Below, one piece after another: positions 1 through 7,947 of a stretch of 34,334 nt of DNA (positions are counted from its first letter, which is position 1; each line of letters starts with the position of its first letter). Position numbers and translations under genes: made by a program. The notes below the pieces were generated by a model. That model ran no database searches. It saw only the letters and a list, made by a program, of their open reading frames with translations, and was not told where the DNA came from. This DNA is from Pseudomonadota bacterium. GTDB taxonomy: Bacteria; Pseudomonadota; Gammaproteobacteria; Pseudomonadales; Pseudomonadaceae. The DNA lies in contig JAEWGL010000109.1 in NCBI GenBank assembly GCA_023388335.1, positions 1 to 34,334 on the forward strand, read 5' to 3'.

Positions 1-2
1 TG

Positions 3-52
3 GCGCCCTTGAGATCGAGCGCCGCCCGCGCGGCGCTCGATCTCAAGGGCGC
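3..52. repeat. Perfect 23-bp-arm palindrome, REP/terminator-like
   Basis: Positions 3-25 are an exact inverted repeat of 30-52, separated by the 4-base loop CCGC. The arms contain CTTGAGATCGAGCG. It lies just downstream of the stop of the lipoprotein gene read on the minus strand, so it could end that transcript. It has no clean T-run, and its perfection suggests a dispersed genomic palindrome rather than a plain intrinsic terminator. The element may extend beyond the window edge. Confidence 0.75.
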
Positions 53-97
53 TAGAAAATCCAGGACAAGCACCCGCGATGCGTGCGGCCCTGGGCA

Positions 98-1318
98 TCA
101 AGGCTCGATCGCCCAGGACACCACCAACCCGCCGGACTTGAGGGTGTTCTTTTCAACAGTGCGTTCGCCGGTCCAGCCAATTCCGGCCGCCCAGACCCGG
201 CCATTGGCGATGGTCAGGCCCCAGAGTTCGGCGTTGCTCAAGGTCTGGCCCTTGAGCCGGCTGAGGTGGGTAACGTACTCCCAATGCTTGCCGCCATCGG
301 CAGTGCGCATGACCAGGCCGTTCTTGCCGACCAGCCAGCCACGCTGGGCGTCCTGGAACCTTACGCGCGTGATGCCGACACGGTCGGCCAGGCTCATGTC
401 GATGGAGATGTGCAGCGTGCTCTCCCGCCACTGGCCACCCCCATCCTCGGTGCACCAGACCTGGTAGCCTCCGGCGACGCAGCCGTGCCGAGGGTCGCTG
501 AAGTCCAGCCCCATCAGGTGCGCATCGCGGATCGGCGCGTCGACCTTGTGCCAACTGCGGCCTTGGTCGTTGGAACGCAACAAGGTCGCGCCAGAACCGA
601 CCGCCCAGCCGGTCTGCGTGTCGACGAACTGCACATCCTGCAGGGCGACCTTGCCCGCCGGGATGGGCACCCGCTGCCAATGCTGGCCGCCGTCCTCGGT
701 GCGCAGGATGCGCTCCTCCCCCACCACCACGGCATGCTGGGCGTCGATGATGGACACGCCGTAGGCGTCGCCGTCGAACTCCAGGTCCTTGTGCGCGGGA
801 TCGTCCTGGCGGGCAAACACCTGGTTGTAGCGCTCCCATTGGTCGTGCCCCGGCTGCCGGGCAAAGATCACCCCGCGGCTGCCCACGGCGAAGCCCGTGC
901 CGTCCGCGGCCAAGGCCGCGCCGCGCAGCACATCGGCGTACTCGCTGAAGCGCTGGGTATGCCAGGCCGCGCCGCCTGTGCCCGAGACCTCGCTCAACTG
1001 CAGGCGTGGCCCGCCCACCGCGACTACCTGCCCTTGGGGCGCACGGTTGATGCTGTTGAAGAAATCCGAGCCCCAGACCAATTGCACCGCCATCGGCAGC
1101 CCGTCGGCATCGATGTCGAAACGGTCGGGGTTCTGCTCCAGGCTGGCGTATTGGGTGTCACTGGGGCGGTTCAGCTCGAAACAGGTGTCATAGCGCGCCT
1201 CCTCCGTGCAATGCGCAAAGCGGCCGGTAGTAATGACCGAAGGCGTGGAGGTGTCATCGCAGGCGCCCAAGGCAAGGCTGGCGAGCATCATCAGGCCGAT
1301 GGATTTGCGGGAAGCCAT
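98..1318 (-). CDS. YCF48/BNR-repeat beta-propeller lipoprotein
   Basis: A 406-aa secreted protein. It begins with a lipoprotein signal whose lipobox reads LALGAC, so it is probably anchored to the outer membrane by the Cys of GACDD. The body carries repeated BNR/YCF48-type blades: the motif RTEDGGQHW, then LRSNDQGRSW, CTEDGGGQW and RTADGGKHW, alternating with GWAVG / GWLVG strands. This is typical of photosystem-II-assembly-factor-like (YCF48) propellers found in non-photosynthetic bacteria, where the role is unknown. The ATG at 1318 is preferred over an upstream TTG (1336) because GGAG lies about 8 bases before it and the lipoprotein signal starts there. It stands alone, downstream of the aguA-potF group on the same strand. 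The family assignment is firm and the function is unknown. Confidence 0.8.
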   Translation of the reverse strand: MASRKSIGLMMLASLALGACDDTSTPSVITTGRFAHCTEEARYDTCFELNRPSDTQYASLEQNPDRFDIDADGLPMAVQLVWGSDFFNSINRAPQGQVVAVGGPRLQLSEVSGTGGAAWHTQRFSEYADVLRGAALAADGTGFAVGSRGVIFARQPGHDQWERYNQVFARQDDPAHKDLEFDGDAYGVSIIDAQHAVVVGEERILRTEDGGQHWQRVPIPAGKVALQDVQFVDTQTGWAVGSGATLLRSNDQGRSWHKVDAPIRDAHLMGLDFSDPRHGCVAGGYQVWCTEDGGGQWRESTLHISIDMSLADRVGITRVRFQDAQRGWLVGKNGLVMRTADGGKHWEYVTHLSRLKGQTLSNAELWGLTIANGRVWAAGIGWTGERTVEKNTLKSGGLVVSWAIEP

Positions 1319-1457
1319 GGGTCGCTCCAAATGCAAGAGTGGCAGGCCAACCCCCTGGCACTGGGGTGGCCCGGCGTTGCCGCGGCATTATGGCCCACCC
1401 TGGCGCTTCCTGAGAACCCTGCATGGAGTGTCCCTGAACGCCAGGTCGCATTTTGCG

Positions 1458-1489
1458 GCCTATGGCTGGTGGATCTGCCAGCCATAGGC
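1458..1489. terminator. 12-bp hairpin after the aguA-potF unit
   Basis: GCCTATGGCTGG (1458-1469) and its exact complement (1478-1489) flank an 8-base loop. The hairpin sits in the 291-bp gap between the PotF-like gene and the lipoprotein gene, downstream of the former. On the minus strand it is followed by CGCAAAATGCG rather than a T-run, so termination is inferred from position and stem strength only. Nothing else convincing was seen in this gap. Confidence 0.4.
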
Positions 1490-1609
1490 CCGGCTTGCTC
1501 TAAATTGCGGGAGCACTTGCATAGGTTCAGGATGGATGACGTTCGATTTGGCGCTGATACAGCGTGACTGGCTCAAGGGCTAAGACACCGCCCGCGAACC
1601 AGCCAATGC

Positions 1610-2701
1610 TCAAGTCCCACTCTTCAAGCGACTGAACGCACGCGTCAACGCCCGATTGAACGCCTTGCCATTGTCATTCTTGGTATACAACCGCTCACGC
1701 ACCTCGGCCGGGGGATACGTCCCCACCGCATGACGAATCTGCGGATCAACCAGCCCATCGGCCGCGGTAATCGCATTGGCGTAATGAATGGTATCGGTGA
1801 TCGGCGCGATCACTTCTGGCCGCATCAGGTAGTCCATCAGTGCCCAGGCCGCTTCGGGATGTGGCGCATCCTTGGGCACCACCAGCGCATCCAGCCAGAT
1901 CAAGGTGCCCTCCTGGGGAATGCGGTAGTCCAGGGTGAACGCCTTGCCCGCCTGCTGCGCCTGCCCCTGAGCAATGGCAACGTTACCGTTCCACGACATC
2001 GCCACGCAGGTTTCGCCATTGGCCAGGTCATTGATGTTGCGGTCGTTGTCGAAGTACCGGATGTAGGGCCGGATCCGGCGCAGGTGCGCCTCGGCCACCT
2101 TGAGGTCTTCAAGGCGTTGCTGGTTGATGTCCAGGCCCAGGTAGCGCATCACCGCGGCGAATACTTCGTTGGGGTCGTTGAGCAGGCTCACCCCGCAGTC
2201 GGCGAATTTCGCCACCACCTGTGGATCGAACAGCATCGCCCAGCTGTCACGGGGCGCGTCCGGCAAGCGCGCGGCCACGGCCTGCTCCTGGTAGCCGACG
2301 CCGGTGGTGCCCCAGGCGTAGGTGCCGGCATAGCGGTTGCCCGGATCGAACACCGCCATGTGCTGGCGAAACTCCTCCCCTACCCCCTGCAGGTGCGGCA
2401 GCCTGGCCTTGTCCAACGGCTGCAACGCGCCGCTGGCGATGGCGCGGCTCAGGTGCTGGCCGGCGCTGAGCACCAGGTCATAGCCGCTGCGCCCGGTGAG
2501 CAGCTTGGTCTCGGCGGTCTCGAGGGAGTCGAAGTGATCGGCCACTACGCGGATGCCGCTGTGCTTCTCGAAGTTGGCCAGGGTGTCCGGGGCCAGGTAC
2601 TCGCCCCAGATGTACAGGTTGACGGTGGGCTGTCGGGCGTCGGCCGCCTGGGCCGCCGACGCGGCACAGGTCAGGGCGAGCGCAAGGGCAAGAGGCTTCA
2701 T
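1610..2701 (-). CDS. PotF/SpuD-like polyamine ABC transporter substrate-binding protein
   Basis: A 363-aa periplasmic binding protein with a Sec signal peptide of about 19 residues (MKPLALALAL...AQA). The mature start NLYIWGEYLAPDTLANFEK is the hallmark of the spermidine/putrescine-binding PotD/PotF family. Other family features are a GTYAWGTTGVGY segment, SWNGNVA, and a C-terminal ERLYTKND stretch. Its start overlaps the aguA stop by one base (TGATG), so the two are translationally coupled. Agmatine or putrescine is therefore the natural guess for the ligand, which is inference. No permease or ATPase gene is adjacent, so it must pair with transporter subunits encoded elsewhere or act as a sensor. 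Length is typical of the family. Confidence 0.85.
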   Translation of the reverse strand: MKPLALALALTCAASAAQAADARQPTVNLYIWGEYLAPDTLANFEKHSGIRVVADHFDSLETAETKLLTGRSGYDLVLSAGQHLSRAIASGALQPLDKARLPHLQGVGEEFRQHMAVFDPGNRYAGTYAWGTTGVGYQEQAVAARLPDAPRDSWAMLFDPQVVAKFADCGVSLLNDPNEVFAAVMRYLGLDINQQRLEDLKVAEAHLRRIRPYIRYFDNDRNINDLANGETCVAMSWNGNVAIAQGQAQQAGKAFTLDYRIPQEGTLIWLDALVVPKDAPHPEAAWALMDYLMRPEVIAPITDTIHYANAITAADGLVDPQIRHAVGTYPPAEVRERLYTKNDNGKAFNRALTRAFSRLKSGT

Positions 2702-3810
2702 CAGCGGCGCTCTCCGGCGTATTGCGGCATGGTGATGCAGGCAACGTTGCCGCCACCGAGCAGGATCTCGCGGGAGTTCTCGATGCCGATGATACGGTGC
2801 CCGGGGAACAGCTCGGCCAAGGTCGCCTGGGCCACCTGGTCGTTGCGGTCGCCGAACAGCGGCAGGACGATGGCCGAGTTACCGGCGTAATAGTTGATGT
2901 AGGACGCACAGATTTGTGTGCCGGCTTCGCGCAGGTGAGTGCCCTCGACCTGGTCCAGGCCCGCCGCTTCCTCGGCCGTCCACTGCAGCACATCGGGTTG
3001 CGGCAGCGTGTGCACCTTCAACTCGCGGCCGCGACTGTCACGGGTGCTGCGCAGGATGTCATAGGCCTCCTGGTAGATTTCCCACTGTGGGTCATCGCGG
3101 TTGTCGGTCCATTGCAGCACCACTTCACCGGGACGCACGAAGCAGGCCAGGTCATCGACATGCCCGTCGGTCTCGTCGAACTTGCAACCGCGCGGCAGCC
3201 AGATCACTTGCTCGGCGCCCAGGTAGTCCTGCAGCCGGCGGGTGACTTCGTCCTTGCCCAGGTGGGCGTTGCGGTTACGGTTGAGCAGGCACTGCTCGGT
3301 GGTCAGCAGACTGCCCTGGCCATCGCTCTGGATACCACCGAGCTCGGCGATCAGCGGCGCGCGGTAGCGGTCGAGGTTCTCGATCTCGAGGATCTTGCGG
3401 GCAATCTGGTCATCCTTGTCCCATGGGTAATAGAGGCCGCCATCCAGGCCGCCGTAGGCATTGAACTCGAAGTCCACGCCGCGCACCCCGCCGGTGTCGT
3501 CATTGACCACGAAGCACGGGCCGCTGTCGCGGAACCAGGTGTCATTGCAGGTCATCTCGACCACCCGGACCTGGGCTGGCAACAGGCGCCGGGCGTTGGC
3601 GTACTGGGCGGCGGAGGCACAGACGGTCACCGGCTCGCTGGAGGCGATGGCGCTGACGATCTGTACCCAGACCTGCTGCGCTGGCTTGCCGCCATTGCGC
3701 CAGACATCCGGGCGCTCAGGCCAGCCGAGCCAGCAGCCGGCCTTGCGCTCGAATTCGCCGGGCAGGCGGAAACCATCGGCCTTGGGAGTGGAGCTGAGCG
3801 AACGTGCCAT
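2701..3810 (-). CDS. aguA: Agmatine deiminase
   Basis: A 369-aa enzyme that hydrolyses agmatine to N-carbamoylputrescine and ammonia, the first step of the agmatine route from arginine to putrescine. It shows the family signatures NDTWFRDSGP (about 89-98), ETDGHVDDL, and the C-terminal GGGNVACITMPQ, whose Cys358 fits the catalytic nucleophile of guanidine-modifying enzymes. The ATG at 3810 is preferred over an upstream in-frame start because AGAGG lies about 8 bases before it and the protein then matches the usual length of 365-370 aa. It is followed with a 1-base overlap by a PotF-like binding protein and preceded by a LysR gene on the same strand. The partner gene aguB (N-carbamoylputrescine amidase) is not in the window. 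Confidence 0.95.
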   Translation of the reverse strand: MARSLSSTPKADGFRLPGEFERKAGCWLGWPERPDVWRNGGKPAQQVWVQIVSAIASSEPVTVCASAAQYANARRLLPAQVRVVEMTCNDTWFRDSGPCFVVNDDTGGVRGVDFEFNAYGGLDGGLYYPWDKDDQIARKILEIENLDRYRAPLIAELGGIQSDGQGSLLTTEQCLLNRNRNAHLGKDEVTRRLQDYLGAEQVIWLPRGCKFDETDGHVDDLACFVRPGEVVLQWTDNRDDPQWEIYQEAYDILRSTRDSRGRELKVHTLPQPDVLQWTAEEAAGLDQVEGTHLREAGTQICASYINYYAGNSAIVLPLFGDRNDQVAQATLAELFPGHRIIGIENSREILLGGGNVACITMPQYAGERR

Positions 3811-3902
3811 GATCAACCTCTTCGTCGGTAGGGATGGCTGAACGCTACGCCGCCCCGGCACGAGGTTCCAACGATGAAAACTCAGCGATAGATGAATTGA
3901 AT

Positions 3903-4790
3903 TCAGGGTTCGGCCACCTGTTCGGTGAACCAACCGAGGAATTGCGCGACTGCATCGCGCTCCAGGCGCAGGCGCTCGCAGACCAGCGCGTACTGCCCCT
4001 GCGCCGTCACGCTGGCGTCGAAGGGCCGCACCAGCCGCCCGCTTTGCAGGTCACCCTGGCACGTTAGGTTGTCGCCCATGGCCACCCCCTGCCCCAGCGC
4101 CGCCGCCTCCAGGGCAAGGGCCGCATGAGGAAAATACAGCTGGCGGCCCGGCAAGGCATCATTGGCGTGGGTGGCCAGCCAGGTAGTCCAGGTCTTGCCG
4201 TCCTGATCATCGTGCAGCAGGCAATGACGCACCAAGTCGCGCGGGCGCTTCAGGCCGCCCTGGTTGAACAGTCCGGGACTGCATACCGGGAAGAACTGCA
4301 GCAGCGGCAGCGGCCGGACGAAATGGGTGCTGGCGTCCAGGTCGCTGGTGCCATAGGTAATGGCGATGTCGATATCCAGCGCTGGCGCCCCGGCATTGAT
4401 CGGCTGCTCGTGCAGGTGCAAGGTGATGTGCGGGTAGCGGCTGCTGAAGTCGGCGAGCCGGGCCACCAGCCATTTCTGTGCCAGCTCGGCGGTCACGGCT
4501 ACCCGCAGCAGTGTTTGCGAGGCTGGATCGCGCAGTTCGTCACAGGCCTTGCCGATCAGCTCGAAGGCCTGTTGCAGGGGGTGCAGCAGCCGTTGTGCCG
4601 CGGCGGTCAGGCGTACCTGGCGCCCTGCCCGCTCGAACAGCCCGACGCCCAGTTGCTCCTCCAGTTGTCGGATCTGATGGCTGACCGCGCTGTCGGTGAC
4701 GCACAGCTCGGCGGCGGCTCGGCCGAAATGCCCATGCCGGGCGGCACATTCGAAAGTACGCAGGGCAGTTAGGGACGGCAGTCGAGGCAT
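3903..4790 (-). CDS. LysR-family regulator, GcvA-like
   Basis: A 295-aa LysR-type regulator. The N-terminal winged helix-turn-helix (about 5-62) reads LPSLTALRTFECAARHGHFG then AAAELCVTDSAVSHQIRQLE, the arrangement seen in the GcvA/TrpI subgroup. A periplasmic-binding-like effector domain follows from about residue 92. The ATG at 4790 is preceded by AGGAG at a good distance. It is transcribed in the same direction as aguA, 92 bp upstream of it, rather than divergently, so a shared transcript is possible. Control of the agmatine genes is inferred from location only. The 211 bp between this start and the next gene show no clear additional gene. Confidence 0.85.
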   Translation of the reverse strand: MPRLPSLTALRTFECAARHGHFGRAAAELCVTDSAVSHQIRQLEEQLGVGLFERAGRQVRLTAAAQRLLHPLQQAFELIGKACDELRDPASQTLLRVAVTAELAQKWLVARLADFSSRYPHITLHLHEQPINAGAPALDIDIAITYGTSDLDASTHFVRPLPLLQFFPVCSPGLFNQGGLKRPRDLVRHCLLHDDQDGKTWTTWLATHANDALPGRQLYFPHAALALEAAALGQGVAMGDNLTCQGDLQSGRLVRPFDASVTAQGQYALVCERLRLERDAVAQFLGWFTEQVAEP

Positions 4791-5001
4791 GTCGCACTCC
4801 TGGCTGAAAGAAAAGCTCTGAGGCGATCATAACGGCAATGGTGCTTGCCTGGCGTTTGCAGCGGCGCGCACGGCGCCGCCCGGACGCCGTGGCGGGTTGC
4901 GTGGTGCGCGTACAGCCTGCTGGAAGCCTCGTCCCGAGCGTGATCCAGGTCGATGGTGGAATCGACACCGCACAGGCACACCCGCACGTAGATTCAGCAC
5001 T

Positions 5002-5382
5002 TCAGTGATGCTTGCGCAGAGCAGCGATGAGTTCTGCCTTGGTCATTTTCGAACGCCCGGGGATGTCCTTGCTCCGGGCTTCCTTCATCAAGCTTTCCTT
5101 GGTCTGAGACTCCAGAGAAGTGGTCGAGGTACGCGAATGCCCGGCGCGGGTCTTGGCGGCGCGCTTGGCTGAATCGGACTTGGCGGTTTCCTTGCTCGCA
5201 CTGGAAGTCTTCTTGCCTGAGCCGCCTGACTTTTCGCCACCCCCGGACTGTTTGTTGACCGTGGCCCACGCCCGCGCCTCAGCCTCGTCCTTGGAGACGC
5301 CTTTGTCTTCATAGCTCTCCTCGATATGTTGCGCTTTGCGCTTCTGCTCTGTGGTGTACTTGTCTTTGCTGCCTTGAGCCAT
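5002..5382 (-). CDS. Small basic protein with C-terminal Rho-N/SAP-like domain
   Basis: A 126-aa, strongly hydrophilic protein. The N-terminal part (MAQGSKDKYTTEQKRKAQHI...) resembles a small conserved domain found in plasmid-stabilisation or stress-type proteins. The middle (about 45-85) is a low-complexity Ser/Lys/Gly linker. The C-terminus, SLMKEARSKDIPGRSKMTK followed by AELIAALRKH, is a helix-extended-helix of the Rho-termination-factor N-terminal/SAP type, which usually binds nucleic acid. ATG 5382 is chosen over a GTG three codons upstream because AAGG is well placed before it. It stands alone. Nucleic-acid binding is inferred from the family; the physiological role is unknown. Confidence 0.75.
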   Translation of the reverse strand: MAQGSKDKYTTEQKRKAQHIEESYEDKGVSKDEAEARAWATVNKQSGGGEKSGGSGKKTSSASKETAKSDSAKRAAKTRAGHSRTSTTSLESQTKESLMKEARSKDIPGRSKMTKAELIAALRKHH

Positions 5383-5475
5383 GACGGTCACCTTGCTTTG
5401 TCGGTTTATCGCGAAAATGCCTACATCTGTTCTCAGCGCGTAGGCAACCCAGTGGCAATCGCCCGGAGGGAGCGA

Positions 5476-5994
5476 TTACCAGGACTTCATCAGCGCGCCA
5501 TCGCGGCCACCCACAGGATCGGCCGAGGGCTTTGCGACCTGCGCGATACGGGCCTTGCAAGCCGCGTGGTCGGCCATGCCAGGCCTTTGCAGGTCATAAT
5601 TCTGCTGACCCGCCGGATAGGCGCCGACGACCAGGAAATCGCTGCTGGCCTCCTCGCACCGATGCCCTGTGCCGGCGGGCAGGATCAAGGCGTCACCGGC
5701 GGCCAGGTCCAAGGTCTGCCCATGCTTGCCACCCAGCGTGACCCGGGCTGTCCCAGAGGCCACGCCCAGTGCCTCGTGGGCCGTGGAATGATAATGGTGG
5801 TAGTCAAAGATCCCTGCGCGCCACAACGGCGGCCATTGATGGCGGGCAAACAACGCCTCGAAGGCGCTCGCCCGGTCGCTATCGGCCTCCAGGCAGTTGT
5901 GATAGAGCACCACCGGCAAGGGGCTGTTGGGCGTTTCACCGTCGTCCTGGAAGAACAACAGCTCAGGCGATTCAAGGTCGCGTGGCGAATTCAT
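5476..5994 (-). CDS. Cupin-domain protein, YjlB-like
   Basis: A 172-aa single-domain cupin. The metal-binding motif one is visible as YHHYHSTAHEALGV (about 65-78). Motif two is around DALILPAGTGHRC (about 100-112). Together these give the usual His/Glu ligand set of a metal-binding beta-barrel. Length and the YHHYHSTAHE signature fit the YjlB-like cupins, for which no reaction is established. It is divergent from the Rieske/FAD reductase gene with about 170 bp between the two starts, which must contain both promoters. AAAGG lies upstream of the ATG. Confidence 0.8.
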   Translation of the reverse strand: MNSPRDLESPELLFFQDDGETPNSPLPVVLYHNCLEADSDRASAFEALFARHQWPPLWRAGIFDYHHYHSTAHEALGVASGTARVTLGGKHGQTLDLAAGDALILPAGTGHRCEEASSDFLVVGAYPAGQQNYDLQRPGMADHAACKARIAQVAKPSADPVGGRDGALMKSW

Positions 5995-6162
5995 GCTTCA
6001 ACACCTTTTCCATGACTCCTTATTTAAGAGCCACCTCCCGCGCAGACGTTCACTCGGGCACGTGTCCCGGGGCAGACACACCAGTTGTCGGCTCGGCGCA
6101 GTCCTTGCCTGGCTCGGCGGTCAAAGCTGCATGAAACCCGTTACCGCCAAGGAGATTGCCCC

Positions 6163-7686
6163 ATGACCCTGCACGCCGTTGCCCAGGTAAGTCAACTCAG
6201 CGACGAGCACGGCCTGCGTGTTCAGGCTGGTGCCGAGGAAGTCATCCTGGTGCGCCATGGGGGCCAGGTCCGCGCCTACCAGGCCAACTGCCCCCACGCG
6301 GGAGCACCTCTGGAAGAAGGCGCCCTGTGCGACGGGCAACTGATCTGCCCCTGGCACAAGTCGGCCTTCACCCTCGACAGCGGCACGGTATGCGAGCCTC
6401 CTGCGCTGAGCGATCTCAAGCGCTACCGCACCACGGTCCAGGAAGACACGGTATGGGTCGATGACGAGGCCATGGAGTCCCCCAAGCCCGCCCTGTGCCC
6501 GGATTCACGCAGCTTCGTGGTCATCGGCGCCGGAGCTGCCGGCGCCGCGGCGGTGTCCCGTCTGCGGGCCGAGGGTTACGCGGGCCAGCTGATCTGGATC
6601 GACCAGGAGCGCCATCCCGCCTACGACCGCACCTCCTTGAGCAAATTCGTGCTTGCTGGCGAGATGGCGCCAGAGGAGGTCCCGCCGCTGCTCGAACGCA
6701 GCTTCTACCGCAATGCCAACGTGCTGCGCTTACACGGCAAGGTGCGTTCGATCGATGCCGGCAAGCGGCGCATTCATCTGGCCGACGGCCAGGCGCTTGC
6801 CTATGACGCTGCGCTGTTGGCCACCGGCGGTAAGCCGCAGCGTCCGGATATCCCCGGCGCGCACTTGCCAGGCGTCTTCGTGCTGCGCTCGCGTGGCGAT
6901 GCCGAGCAGGTCATCACCGCTGCCGAGCCGGGCGAGCCAGCAGTGATCGTCGGCGACAGCTTCATCGGCCTTGAGGCCGCGGCGGCATTGCACGCGTACG
7001 GCTTGAAGGTGCACGTGATCGCGCGCCATGACGTGCCGCTGGCCAAGCAGATCGGTGAGCGCATTGGCCGGGCCCTGCGCGGCTGGCACGAGCAGCATGG
7101 CGTGGTCTTCCACAGCCCGACCGAGCCGGTGCGCCTGGAAGGTGAATCAGAAGTGCAAGCGGTGGTGCTGGAAAACGGCGAACGCATCGAAACCCGACTG
7201 CTGCTGTTCGGTACCGGGATCAAACCGGCCACGGCAATGGTGCGCGGGCTGGAACTGGCAGAAGACCAGTCGCTCAAGGTCGATGGTGGGATGCAGGTGA
7301 CCGAGGGCCTGTGGGCAGCGGGCGACATGGTGACCTTTCCCCTCGCCGGCCGCCCCGTGCGCATCGAACATTGGCGCGTGGCGCAACAACAAGCGTGCAT
7401 CGCGGCGGTGAACATGCTCGGCAAGCATGTCGAATACGCGGATGTGCCGTTCTTCTGGACCTATCACCACGGCAGAACCTACGACGTGCTGGGGCACGCG
7501 CACGCATGGAACCGCATCGAGTTCATCGGCGAACCTGAGGGTGAACGCTTCATCGCCCTGCTGTGTGTCGACGAACAGGTCGAAGCCGTGGTGGCGTGCG
7601 ATCATGCACGCGACACGGCGGCGCTGTCGCAACGGATGAAGCGTCCTTTGTCGATCAGTGAAGCCCGTAGGTTGATCAGTCCTTGA
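6163..7686 (+). CDS. Rieske-domain plus FAD/NAD-dependent reductase (AIFL/NirB-ferredoxin-reductase type)
   Basis: A 507-aa fused redox protein. Residues 1-100 form a Rieske [2Fe-2S] domain with ligands C43, H45 (CPHAG) and C62, H65 (CPWHKS). From about residue 115 a two-dinucleotide-binding-domain flavoprotein follows, with FAD motif IGAGAAG (121-127), NAD motif GDSFIGLEA (264-272), the GTGIKP segment and a second FAD motif, LWAAGDMV. The C-terminal ferredoxin-reductase/AIF-like domain starts around PFFWTYHHG. This is the architecture of AIFL-type single-chain electron-transfer reductases. The natural electron acceptor is unknown. The start at 6163 has AAGGAG 8 bases upstream; the longer in-frame extension has no Shine-Dalgarno sequence. 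Its last 11 bases overlap the convergent small gene that follows. Confidence 0.9.
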   Translation: MTLHAVAQVSQLSDEHGLRVQAGAEEVILVRHGGQVRAYQANCPHAGAPLEEGALCDGQLICPWHKSAFTLDSGTVCEPPALSDLKRYRTTVQEDTVWVDDEAMESPKPALCPDSRSFVVIGAGAAGAAAVSRLRAEGYAGQLIWIDQERHPAYDRTSLSKFVLAGEMAPEEVPPLLERSFYRNANVLRLHGKVRSIDAGKRRIHLADGQALAYDAALLATGGKPQRPDIPGAHLPGVFVLRSRGDAEQVITAAEPGEPAVIVGDSFIGLEAAAALHAYGLKVHVIARHDVPLAKQIGERIGRALRGWHEQHGVVFHSPTEPVRLEGESEVQAVVLENGERIETRLLLFGTGIKPATAMVRGLELAEDQSLKVDGGMQVTEGLWAAGDMVTFPLAGRPVRIEHWRVAQQQACIAAVNMLGKHVEYADVPFFWTYHHGRTYDVLGHAHAWNRIEFIGEPEGERFIALLCVDEQVEAVVACDHARDTAALSQRMKRPLSISEARRLISP

Positions 7687-7918
7687 GCTTGCGCTGGTTG
7701 TCGGCCACGCGTTCGTTGATCTCGCGCGCCTGGTCATCCTTCTCTTTGATCGAAGTGGGGGTGATCACCTTGTCCACGGTTTCGGTATCCGGGTCGGGAC
7801 GTTCCAGCACCGGTTCGTCCGGGCGCCGGCGCTCGCCGGTCTGGGCGTCTTCGGAAGACAGCGGCCGCGGGGTCTTGTCCGCATTCTCGGGATGATGAGG
7901 GTGTTTGTCTCGGTTCAT
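7676..7918 (-). CDS. 80-aa hydrophilic protein of unknown function
   Basis: The protein is nearly all charged or polar, with the repeat-like acidic/proline segment RRPDEPVLERPDPDTE and a helical, charged C-terminus. No hydrophobic core or signal is visible, which suggests an intrinsically disordered protein. The ATG at 7918 has a perfect AAGGAG about 6 bases upstream, which is good evidence that it is real. It converges with the Rieske/FAD reductase and overlaps its stop by 11 bases. It lies 29 bp downstream of the OBAP-like lipoprotein on the same strand, so the two may form an operon. No function can be named. Confidence 0.65.
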   Translation of the reverse strand: MNRDKHPHHPENADKTPRPLSSEDAQTGERRRPDEPVLERPDPDTETVDKVITPTSIKEKDDQAREINERVADNQRKLKD

Positions 7919-7947
7919 GGTGATCTCCTTGGGACAGGCAAGCGGAA

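Noticed and set aside
1319..1336. TTG start giving a 6-residue extension of the lipoprotein
   Set aside because: It would place charged residues before the signal peptide, and the Shine-Dalgarno sequence fits the ATG at 1318.
83..1567. A 494-codon plus-strand frame over the YCF48-type lipoprotein
   Set aside because: Antisense shadow without a ribosome binding site or domain; the minus-strand protein has clear propeller repeats and a lipobox.
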